NCBI RefSeq assembly: GCF_964204645.1
Contig: NC_134030.1
Location: 4,255,855 to 4,319,854 of the forward strand
Reading direction: 5' to 3'
DNA length: 64,000 nt
Source: Tubulanus polymorphus
Lineage: Eukaryota; Nemertea; Palaeonemertea; Tubulaniformes; Tubulanidae
Shown in pieces: positions 23,701 through 35,322 of this stretch. Below the pieces are notes generated by a model. The model did not search any database and was not told where the DNA came from. It saw only the letters and a program-made list of their open reading frames with translations. The position numbers and the translations under genes were made by a program. Position 1 is the first letter of the stretch, and every line of letters begins with the position of its first letter.

Positions 23701-25956
23701 CCGTGGTGGTAAGCCGCTGGATGGAGGACCCGTTGGTCCACATAGTTTAACTGGTCGCAACGCGCCGAGGAGACCGCGTGAGATGTGGGTGGTAGTCGTA
23801 AAGGTCCTCTATGCTGCTGACCGTCGCCTCCTGCGTCGAACGGCTGCGCGTGTTCATAGTATGAAGCGCTACTATCCGGTTGTAGCTGATGTTCCGGTTT
23901 AACCTGATGCCCACCTGCAAAAATCACGATAACAGTATATTAAGTGTGTTATTTGATAACACGATCAAATGGTCAAATATGTTTATAATTACATAAGCTG
24001 AGGTGTCACAAAACCCGAAGCCCGTGGGTCTTATGAACGGTAGGGGTGTCAGGTAAAGTGACAGCATCGCGGGAGCTAAGAAGCAATTCTAAGTAAAACA
24101 ATCAAACGATATGACTCGTCGATCAGGTTTGCGACACGCGGGCTTGAGTTTGGCAATCAAGTAGTGGCTGCCTCACTACACCGTAAGGTGCTGCCCCTTT
24201 GCTCATCGTTAGCGGAATTTTCCAACACTAACATAAATCGACCAGTGGCAATCAAGATGCACCTCAACGGTGTCACTCCCTCGTCATAAGCGGATTTTCG
24301 TCATTGGACTCGAAGGGCAGCGCGTTCATTAGCGATTCCCCTCATTTTTCACACAATAAAATGCACCATGGTGTTCCGCTAAAAAATGCGCTAATGCCGT
24401 GTATGGCAGTACCACCCCGCATTGCGATAGTTGCCAGGGCTGGTTTAATCGAAAAATCGGCCTACTTATAAGTATAATATCATATAGCGGCACCGCCTGG
24501 TTATATAGTTAGAATATTGGTCTTGCGCTATGAAAAGGGCCCGTACCATGGAAAAACTTAAAACAAGGGTTTTTATTGTCGAACCCAAACAAATTTAGAA
24601 TTCCTATTCCTTTTAATTCCTTAAATGTATGTAAAATATATTTATCTTTTTATATTTCCAGAAATATCATCTCATTTTAACATATTTTAGTTAATATAAT
24701 GAGAAAATAATGGAAAAAACAATACTGGTTGTCGTGCAAAAACTAATGGTTAGCGGCATTCCCGGCCCAGTCACCCCTGATGTGGAGCGGGTGCCTTTGG
24801 CTTTACACGCCTAGATACAACATACATATAATCGCTGTTTATTCGAAATATACGCGGATAAACGCGGAATCCGATTAAAAATGCAATTATCATTGCAAAT
24901 GATTTAAAACATGTAGGCCAGATTTAAGGAAGATACACGAGCTTAACGTGCTCATAACCATTTTCACATTAATATTTGACTTACATTTTTTAACCAACGA
25001 AAGGCAATGAATTATTAATTTTCAGTGGATATAGTAAATCAAAACCAGTCCATAGATCAACACAGTTCATTCAAGTAAACAACTACTAGGGGTAGCTGCA
25101 AATCTGTATAAATATATATATTCAATGGACAGCAGTGACATTACATTCGTATGAGAGCCGCGGCTCTAATCTTAACAATTGCTGCCTTTTTAACTCTTCG
25201 GCAGGACCCTTCAGTTGGAAAAATCCTTCAATGTTTGGGGTCTCTCACTCTACACTCCTAGCAAAATGGCTGACCTACAAGTCGACGCAATTAGGTCATT
25301 CAGACTGGACATAGCGCCAATTTACTCACCGAATCCGCCATTCCTTAACTTTTCGCGTAGTCCAAACGGCTGTAAGTGGATGCCGTTATTTTGTTGAGAA
25401 TTCTGAAAATTGTAAAAGTCCGTATCGGTCATGGCTTATACGCGAAAATGTATATTTCAGACATTTAGTCACATAGAGATAATACAATTTCCTCCGCTGA
25501 CCACAAACACAACGGGTTATTCCAATGCGTTGCGTAGGGGTGACGCAATTAGCATTACGTAATTACAATTAGGTATTCGCTGTATGAGGTGGCGAATTCC
25601 CCCCTTAGTAGCGAACTCCAAATAGACCCAATCTCTACGCTAAGACTTCTTTTATTATAGTCCGACTTTCTCTAAAAAGATATTTAGATCATTTCGTACT
25701 CGACGTAACTCAAATTTCTCCACAAAAAGTAAGAAATTAATTGGACGTCAAATATCCCTAGCGATACCTTACGAACCTACATCTCGATTGCATCAAATAT
25801 CTATAGAGAATCCCACAATGATAACGAAAAAATATGAAGTCCGAAAATGTTTCCTTAGCTAGTATAGCTTATTCAATGTTTCGACTAAATTCTAGCATAT
25901 ATATATAGTCATCATCTTCTCTACTGACTTACTGAACACTGAGTTACAACAGACAT
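17754..25956 (-). CDS. PAR/CES-2-type bZIP transcription factor, long isoform
   Basis: Five exons join in phase to 291 aa: 25933-25956, 25330-25402, 23594-23914, 23206-23367, 17754-18049. Junctions use GTAAGT, GTGAGT, GTATAC and GTCAGT donors. The last exon carries the whole DNA-binding unit: KKPIPDNEKDGRYYERR, a basic region with NNLAAKKSRDHRK (about 230-247), the linker IAIRASFLEKEN and a zipper with leucines at about 260, 267, 274 and 281. The basic region and FLEKEN segment are diagnostic of the PAR family (HLF, TEF, DBP) and nematode CES-2, which bind RTTAYGTAAY as dimers and control circadian, metabolic or cell-death genes. The upstream exons are Gln/Pro/Ser/His-rich, as expected of activation regions; LQPFGLREKLRNGG slightly resembles a region before the PAR domain. 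The short first exon (8 codons) is the least certain part. A C/EBP-like factor is less likely. Confidence 0.82.
18555..18580. repeat. Short (GGC)n tract
   Basis: About five GGC units lie in the large last intron of the bZIP gene. No function is evident. Confidence 0.7.
21184..21490 (-). CDS. Alternative first exon of the bZIP gene
   Basis: A 102-codon open exon starts MAVCAGFDGNRHIS and ends SVYNVW plus one base before a GTAAAT donor. Its phase is identical to that of exon 4 of the long form, so splicing to 17754-18049 gives a 200-aa protein with a different N-terminus and the same bZIP domain. The region is Ser/Thr/Pro-rich, with LTPPALLMVPPGCDPAL and SSSPTRFPTLPLLDSS. No acceptor is needed because it contains its own ATG. 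A second Met at codon 23 is possible. This implies a promoter near 21.5-21.8 kb. Confidence 0.65.
22003..22060. repeat. 27-bp minisatellite
   Basis: Two near-identical units containing CGCAGCTACTGTTGCCCCTT, followed by a degenerate third, lie in a bZIP intron. Confidence 0.75.
25554..25563. promoter_or_regulatory. Palindromic PAR-bZIP site in intron 1 of the bZIP gene
   Basis: ATTACGTAAT is a perfect match to the RTTAYGTAAY consensus bound by PAR bZIP proteins. TGACGCAAT, a C/EBP-ATF-like half-site, lies just before it at 25541-25549. Autoregulation is inferred. Confidence 0.4.
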
Positions 25957-28900
25957 TATGAAATTTATGTATATACAATCCAGAACAAAGAGACAACCAA
26001 GTAATCATAAGTGAGTGGGAGTTCACTCCCACCTCCCCGGTGAAACAAACGAAGGGAAAATCAATTTCATCAAATATTTTACCTAGAATTTGTCAAGGCT
26101 TGCGCAGTATAACTTCAAGCGAATAATAATTCCATTCAATTATAATCCCCGCCTCTTCACCATATTTTGATTTCAACCTATATATATTAACATTCGTGTA
26201 TGGCAGTATACGCACATTTTGGTACTAATGGCATATATAGTACAGTAGACCCTACTTTATAAATATGATCATTTCGAACCAATGACATCAATCATGTTTA
26301 TCATGAAAAATCTGTTGAAGCATCATATTTTACATGGAATTAGATTTGCACCATTAATTTCAAAGATCACCTAGTTCCGCCGCGCGAATAATGATAAATA
26401 AAACCAGGTTTCAGACTGATCCTTAGAATAATGCGGGATTTATCTGGAATACTGTACCCAGTTCCACAATTGTTCAGTTATTCTAATTTGACTTTTGTGC
26501 GCTGAAATTAACTTTATGTACTTCCAACTCTAGTTTCAACTGTAGTAACTGTGGAACTAGATCCAGTATCAAATACGATAATAAATCAATGATCCGATCG
26601 TATTATGTCGTCCCCAATCGCCTGCAGTGTGCTCAGACCGCATCGGCCTGCCTTCCGGAACATTGTGAAAAAGCCAGCCGAATGAAACAATGATAGCATA
26701 AAACGAAATCATATGATAGCATTGACATTTATTAAATTTACAATTTACATCCGAATATATTCGATATAAAGTATCTTAAGAGGCGATAATAAAAACAAGG
26801 CGTTCCTAATTTGAGAAACGAATTATAAAGTTTTTCACCACAAAGTGCATCTTCTCGTGTCCTTTCGCACACGCCAGAAATTACATATTTTACAAAACGA
26901 GGAACAAATAACATCGACCATGAGCTGAGCATTTCGCCGGATTCGAAACCGGTTCAGTGACAACTTCTCCCGCATGGCAGGAAACGCTTTCAAAACATGT
27001 ACTTGTTCACATTTACAATAAGTCCGCTACACTGCCACAGGATTTACATATACATATATATCATCGATTTAAGGTGATAATCATCGGATGTTGTACAGAT
27101 ACGTCAATTTTGTTTGTCATGGAATATAAAATAGCATTATTTTCCTTCATAATTTATTTCTTTCAAGACTCCAGTTGAATGAACATATCTAATAACAAAA
27201 TTATACTCATGTTTCGCATTCGTTTGCTTTTCCTTTTTTACAAACATTGACAGGATTTTGAGTACAACGTTTTCATTCATCATCGCATTATCAATCCTCT
27301 ATTCTCTTTTAGCATTTTTCTAGTTTTCAGTTTTTTTTTATCGCCTGGTTTTAAACGTGCGTGTGTGTGTTGACACAGTGGTACTGGTTTATCAAACTAA
27401 AATTGTCGTGAGAATTACAGTAGTTGATAATGGAACATTTCAATTTTTTCTAACTAGGGCATTATGAAAGAAGTAATGTCATTTCAGAGCTTTAACCGAG
27501 TCCAGAAATAATGGCAAAATCAGACATTGATTTCATAAAGGACATACTTTATCGGGTTCACTAATGCAGAGGTTCAGGCAGTTTGATACAATGTTCCCGC
27601 AGTTATTTGAATTTCAAATTCCCAAGTTTTTCCCAAGTATACATCTGGTGATTTATCAATTTTCCCAAATGAAAATGTGGTCTTCGTAAAAGCGAACAGA
27701 TACCATCATACCACAGTTGTGACTGGTTGAATGAGGCGATTTTCAAGAAAAAGAGTTGCCCTATGGTAATCAGTTGATATCCCGGAACAATGCTAGATGA
27801 AGTGAAGAGAATTTGGCAAATAATTCCAAGATTTTAGGGGAAAATTTATATAAAATTCCCATCATGAAATATTTCTAACATTTTTAGATAAACCTTTTAA
27901 ACTCATTCAACAATTGCGTGATTTTTCATTCATTGTTTCTATCATCACGGATATCGAGATCTACCGATTCATACAAATCCTAAATATCTCTAAAGTGGAA
28001 AAACATAATTTTGAAATTCCAACTGCGGGAACCATGTCGATGCCGGCAAATAAATTAATATCACGTAAACTCTTTTTCACACGATATCGATAATGAAAAC
28101 AACTATTTTACAATGAGAACAATATGATATTAATGATATAAAATGGTTTAAACATTAATTCATTCATTGATTCACAGCCGATTAATGAATTACGTAAAAC
28201 AAAATAAATTAGCAGGTTACAATGCCGGGTTTCACATTTACGCAAACACATCATATGCACGAGAGGTGGTAACGAGTTTTTTTTTTTCATAGGATTTTTT
28301 CTCACAGTTAAAAAGAATGGATAAAACGTTCCACGTACTGGAAATTATATACAATAGTCATCGATAAAACGGACGATGGTTATCATTCAATGTTTGACGA
28401 GGAGAATAATATTCAATATCTAACGCAATTTCGTCCTATTGATCAATCGATCCATCTATCTATTTATCACTTTTTAAATACATATTCTCCCAGCGAACTA
28501 CTAACTATTGACACGCGCTACGTGAAATGAGGGAGACGATAGTCACTGAATAGCTGGGTTTTTTTTCGCTCCTAAGTTATGCTTAAAACGCTAAGCTATA
28601 GAAATCCACCATAAATTACTTTTAAATCATACGATATTTTCTAAGGATACACCTGCGTGGACCAGGCTCACGAAGCTAAGCGGTGTCTTACAGGATGCAT
28701 GTGTTAAGACTTCCCCTAACAGAGCATTTTACATATACTTGTATATATTTAATACTGTCCCGGGCAGGGCACATGACACTGAAACACTAAAGCTATTTTT
28801 AATGACCTTGAAAGACTACAATTAATGAAACGAACAATATTTCTATAATAATGATTATAATAAATCTGGAGCCAGTTGTTCAAAAGTTGTTTATAGCAGG

Positions 28901-30877
28901 GAGGTCCACCTCCCTGGTTAAAGAAAACCGGCGGATAATATCGTAGTAAGAATGAACTTTGAATTGTCATTGTGATGTATTCACTGGTTTACTCTAACCA
29001 CTGACTGTAAAACAATCATTTTAGAGTTAATGCTCAAATCAACTTTCGAGCAACCGGCGCCAGGCCGCTAATATTTAAATTACTGAATTCCTTCACAAGG
29101 AAATAAAACAAATCCAGAGGGACCCGCCGTGGATCAATTTAGTAACGAAACACATGAACATAAACCACTCACGAGAGAGCGACACAAAATGAACTAAATA
29201 TATGACATCATCTACGTACTTTGATATAGATTTTTTCTAGTCGGCAGATGTTCAACTAAGACTAAGTATGCTGTAAACCCCGGTATATTCGAGTTACAGC
29301 ACAACAGGGTTTCAATTTCCAATTCATACAGTGGAACTGGGATATATAATGATTTTATCAGGTGCAATTGAGAATTTCACGCAGCAGTGAGTAGAGTGTC
29401 ATGAAAAATCTGTTCGCCAACTACTTAAACGTAATATAGTCGGATTGGTTTAATCAACATTTTGCTCAATGTCCTTGTATTTCGTCTAGCAGTAAGTTAA
29501 TTGCCACATTTTTTCATACAGATTTTCATTGAATCGTCTGAGGGTATCGAGCGAACTAAACAAGGCTACTCTCACCGATAAAAGCGCCAGTAGTTGCCAC
29601 GTATGGTTTCCTACATCAACCTATCATCAAAACAAAATTGATTCACAGAAAAACAGTTGAACGATCTGTCATATGACATTGTATACGTAGCTGTTATTGT
29701 AGGCAGAATTTGAACCCAAATGGTATCTATGTATGATCACCTGAACAGCTGGTTAAATATTTTTCCCCTAAAAATATGGCATATTTTCAATTTTCTACAA
29801 CATAGCCAACGATTGATTAAACAAGATTTTTTGTTTAAACAAGGGTTCTTTATTTTTTGCCACCAAATGTTATCCTAACTTGTGTCAGAAAGGTGACTTC
29901 TGCTGACTGACTTCTACTAAGTGCTATCAGAAAGATATTTTCAAAAAAGAAAATGTCTCTTACCGGTAATCTCTTTACGTAGGACCCTCAGAAAGAAATA
30001 AATGAATACCAAAGGTTTCGTAAGAGGTAGGGAGCATTATGTGTACCCTTACCATAATTAAACTGGAGTAAAGGAACTTAGATCTCGGTTAAAAACTGAC
30101 TCAGAAATTGAACATGGGAAATGAACTAAATGGACTCCGCAATCGAACTTTACCAACATCTGTCGAAACGGAATCGATGTAGATATGATGTCATAACGTG
30201 AACTGACTCGCCACAGCTGGGAAAAGCGATAACACAGTTATAATATTTGTTCGGTTATTTTACAGCCAGGTGCCACAACAACTCTTGCATTCGCACGAAT
30301 TCATTCTATCTTCAACTATTCACGTAATTACTCAGGTCTACATTTTACGTTTTAAAGTCAACATCTAATATAATCTTACAACACCGATTCACTATTCTCA
30401 AAGTCGACAACACTAAAGTATTAATATTATATACTGTACATTAAATAGGACGTCACCGCTCAGCTGTTTACATTAATACGCACGTTGTAATCAGTATTTG
30501 CAGCCGTAACACCGCGTAGAAGCAACAAAGAGTCTATGACGTGAGCGCTCGAAAACAACACCGCCCGAACCACTTCACCTTTACATCTGCGTCACTGATC
30601 CTAATCGAGGTCGCATTTATACTCAATGAAGTATGTTCGTATGTTTAAAACATCCACTGATAATAGCATACTATCCCCCGCGCAACGACGACATCTCAGC
30701 CCCACGACACGAATACAGTAATCCGTTTTCTATTTCCATATCTCCGTATAGTATTCATCATCGTTGATAAACGAAGCTGAGGAAACATCAATGATAATGA
30801 TATTAATAGTTAGAATAAGCAGTCAGCTCGACGTGATCACGCGTCGTTATAGCACCGCGGGTCGGCTCGTCGAATAT
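25957..30877. other. Region between bZIP start and CLASP stop
   Basis: No coding exon is supported. It should hold the bZIP promoter (about 26.0 kb) and the CLASP 3'UTR, since both genes are on the minus strand. Repeats include a CAGTAGACCCTACTTTATAA end near 26241 and a 27600-27860 segment related to 49390-49660 and 51630-51870. Confidence 0.45.
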
Positions 30878-33800
30878 TCAGCTGTGTCCTTCCGATGACG
30901 TCGGTGAAACGATTCCAGAGCGGTTTTCACGACGAGCCTGTTCACGTTCGATGTAAACATTCACAAGTTTCAACTGTAACGAAATAAATTGACACAACAA
31001 TCGGTTAGTCCAAACTGAGGAAGGAAATATCTATACAGGGTGGCCACTTTGATTAGACTTGCTCATTCTCTGACTTTTCGCCGACATGCACGTTGTTTAC
31101 CCTGACTTGATCTGCTAATTATCCTATCAATTTACACAATCAATGTAAGACATAGATGATGGAAACAGTTTCATTTTACGCACGATCTAGCTATTTCAAC
31201 AAATTTCCCCGCCTTCTAGTTTTTTTTCTAAATTCCCCGAAAATTCCAACTTGTCCGTGATTTCCAGGTATCGAGCGGCCAACCTGACTACTTCGTCAAC
31301 TCGTAAAAATCTCACCTTGCTTCCATTCAATTCGGATAAATAAGATCGTAGCTCCTCACCAATCACCATATACACGGCAACAATACAGAATACACTAGCC
31401 TTCCGTACGGGACTCTCTTTATCATTACAGCCCTACAATCAAAATATTATACATTAAAGATCGCTAACAACGGATATAAAAAGCATTTGTCACAATTGAT
31501 GAAATTAAAAGCATTTGTCGATCTTTTTGTCATCCATTGAATAATCTGAAGAGCATATTCGCATACTCCGCACAACGGCATAACACATGAGACGATTTAG
31601 CCCGGATTCAGGGACCGAGTCAAATTTGACCGGTGCGTTATCAGAGCGCGCGTTCACACGCAAGTCACTCACTCGTTACTAAAATGCTATCGGAACGATG
31701 AGGTGAGATACTTCCAGAGCCAGTAAGCATTCACGCAGAATAATTTGACCTGAGCTAAAATTTAGCACAGGCCTGATCCCGACATTCTTCAAATTTGGCC
31801 CTCGTCAAACAAGCACGGACCCATTGGAAGTGTAAATGATTGGCCCAGGTTAAAAACATTTGTTTGATCACAGTTCTTGGGTATATTGTATATACCTTTA
31901 TCAGTCCGGGCATGATATCCGGTACTAATTTCACCAGGTCATCGTATTGCATTTTTTCGATGACTTTGTTCTCGATTTTGATGGCGGCGTGATTGATCGG
32001 CCAATCAGCTGTCTCGACGATCGGGCGTAAAATGCGTAAACACTGGTCGGCAGGTAGTGACTGTGATATAGTATTCGCACACTCCTCGGCAACTCGCACC
32101 ACCTAGTGGAGAAAATCAGAATCAGATAATACATTCCCTATGTTATTCCTTCACACCTGATGATGGCCTCCTGAGAGAGAGAGCTTCTAATCTTTTATTT
32201 TAGTTCTTGATGAATAAATATCGTTTTTAATCTTCTAAATTTATATATGGCGAGTTTTAATCTTATCTTTTCTCCACGTCTGAGTGAACGGGTTAAAATG
32301 GTAATAACCATAATCATCATCTATCAGTATTATGACAAATGCAGAATAAAACAATCTCTTGTCATCCTCTTCCTATTGCGTAATTTCACTACGATTTTTT
32401 AATGATAGTTGAGATTCCCTATAACTATGGTGCTGCTGCATGGCATTTGTTTATAGACAAAAACTTTTTCAAGATTTTTCAAGATAAGCTATCACTGATA
32501 AATGCAACTGTAGTTCTAGATGTACGTACCTCTCTGACGGTGTCTTTGTGCGCTTCTAGAATCCGTAAAATTGTTAATTCTGCATAATCTTTGAATCGCG
32601 ACGACTGACTCACTAACAATTCTTTCAGTGCTTCCAGCGTGAATGCTCGAATCTGATCCTGAAATAATCACAATATCGAATGTATCTCTCTTTATCTAAG
32701 GTTTAAAGGTAACTACTACAAGAGAGTAAGACACTACAACATTCAAAACACTTTTAATTTAGCGTTCACACTAATGAAAAGTCTGTTCTGAAACTAACCA
32801 AAAAGACCGATGAAGGTCCATTCTGAAATTTAGAATGGACCTGCATTTCCGTGTGCGTGAATAGAAACTTTGCTTTCATTGCCTGTCAATCAGTGTGGCA
32901 TCTAGCTGGACCAGTGATAATGGCTCATTTTAAAACGTGTGTGAACGCACAATCGATTTTACCGGTCCTACATTGGTCTGTTCCAGTTATGAACCAAACT
33001 AGGCCAGACTAACCTAGCGATAGTGCGAACGCGGTTATAGATTGAACGGAGCATACCTCATTATCACCTAACGTTTCCAGCAGCATGAGTAAAATATTCT
33101 TAAAATGTTCGTCCCATAAACCTAAATCATCTACAGTGCCATCGTGCGTCACTTTGATTAATACTTTGAGGGCATTTTTTCGTTCTTCATTGCTGAAAAC
33201 ATGAAACATAAATTGAATGAGTTCCAAAACAAAAGGCCTACATGAAGGGAAGCACCTTTCAGTACGTCTACACCGCAGTGCGGAGTGAAAATCGGTGATG
33301 GTTTTTGCTAGTACACTGCACTGCGGTGTATTGATGTAATAAGTAATTAGTTTTTATCTCTATTGAAAAATGGCAGCACCTGTCAAACATAGTGAAATAT
33401 TAGTAACTAACGATACACTGCACCGCGGTGTAGACGCACTATAGTGGTATTCCCGTTATTCAACACACTAGGGTGGAATTTTTCAAAATTTTCAAATTAT
33501 CTTCAGCACTATAGGATATTAATTAGTCAGCACTGAAAGGGTTAAATGAATTATTACTTACCGTTCATTATGATTTGATAGTTCTGTGAGTATATCGACT
33601 ATAACATCGTTTTGGTCAATTGGTGCTTCTACAAATACAAACGATAATCTTGAGATTATTTTCACATCCAATACTTGCCTAAAAATGATTATAAACAAGT
33701 GTTATTCTAAACTTATGCTACGATATGGAATAAAATATAAGGGAAACTATGATACTTTGTAATAATACATATCTAAGCATGGAGGTGGGGCATACGCAGT

Positions 33801-35322
33801 CCACATGGTTTAAGAAAATCAAAAGAAATCAAATCAAGTTTCCTAGTTAGGTAATCTTTGTTATAATTGAGGAAATCTGTGGTTACATCATCAATAATCT
33901 AAGAGTATTCGAGCTTAAGACAGTAACTAACTAGAGAAATATTGTTTGAATGAAGCCATGCAGTAATATATTGGAATACATGCACTACTATCAAACTGGT
34001 ATAGATGCAATCTCTGAATTACGTAAAATCTAATTGAAATATAGGATCGCTATTCTTTGATTTATTCCTCACCATTCAACAAAGGAAATCCGAGCAAAGA
34101 TTGCCACGGAGCTGAGAAAACAAAATAGAAACAATGAATAACGCGTAAACTGAAAATATAAAACCTAATCTACATAGGCAATCTCCGTGAAGAGATGAAC
34201 TCCAACAACTAAAATGATAGAAAACTAAGAAGTGCAAGCTAGTTTGTTGATATGTAAGAAATATTGCAGTCTGCGTGAACTGCTGAACTATTTGAAGATG
34301 TACGAAAGATTTGCAATCATAGATACAGTAGTATGTTAAACTAATCTACGCTGATATATGCCAACCCAAATCCGAGTTAACAAGACATAACCTGGCCAAA
34401 TAACCATTTGTTTATACTTCCACCGGATATGGAAAACCTTCACAGGGAATTTATCAAGCGCCAGTTGATCAGTTGTACGGTTTTAAGACCTGTCAGATTC
34501 TTAGTGTTCACATACACGGAAAAAATCCATATCACCAATAAATAGCGCCGATGATAATAGTACACGTTAGGAGTCAATCAAGCAAGATAAGAAATTTGTA
34601 TGTAAATATATAAAATACAAGATGAGAAAACAGTCAGCAGTTATGAAGCTGCGAGATACCTTTTTTATTTTCACTGCTGCTAGTTACCGGACTTTTGTTT
34701 TTGCCGTTTTTGTCTAGATAGATAAGAAACAACAAACCGGACAGATGAGAAAAATGAGGTGACTTCATGTAATAACCTGTAGCCTCAGCAGGGCTGACTG
34801 CGGTGATAATGACATTCACAAATAAACGACACCGCGACGAGATACGTATTGAGTGTACAAATGAAAATGTGCGTTATTACGATGTGTAAAGCTAGAAATA
34901 GACATCCTCGCTTGCCAGGGTTTTATCGCCTGTTGCCGAAGCTAACGCCAACACAAACCGTCGCCGCAGACCCTTCAATGGTCTATTACACCACCCAAGA
35001 TTTCTTGGGTGGACATGTTGCCGCTCAGCAGCCACCAGTCTATGTATGAGGCCAATCAGATGCAATTTTTTTCAGGGGCTGAGATCAGGGTTTGCATTAG
35101 CGTTAGCTTTGGTGGGAGGCAATCAAACCATGGCAAGCGAGGTTAGAAATAGAATGCAACGCTCAGAGAGTCAGAGCTGCCATTGGTGAATACAACATTC
35201 ATTAATATATAGTACTCTTGAGTACTGCAGTTTTTGTGTCAAAATGTATATTCACCTTCATAAATTTCATTATCAGCGTCAAATACTGCTTCATCTAATG
35301 CTGTACGGTTATAACCATTTAA
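30878..35322 (-). CDS. CLASP: CLASP exons 32-38: C-terminal CLIP-interacting module
   Basis: Exons: 35256-35322, 33562-33628, 33057-33192, 32530-32658, 31896-32102, 31316-31432, 30878-30973. Conserved blocks include DILTELSNHNER, LWDEHFKNILLMLLETLGD, ADWPINHAAIKIENKVIE, PDIMPGLIK, SPVRKASVFCIVAVYMVIG and LNGSK then LKLVNVYIERE. This helical domain binds CLIP-170, CENP-E, GCC185 or LL5beta in known CLASPs. The open frame past 31896 toward 31755 is intron and repeat, not protein. Confidence 0.94.

Noticed and set aside
31755-31895. Extension of CLASP exon 36 past its donor
   Set aside because: A clean GTATAT donor precedes it, the next exon restores the family sequence, and the extension overlaps an inverted-repeat element.
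34849-35049. 66-codon plus frame
   Set aside because: It coincides with the arm and hairpin of a fold-back element.
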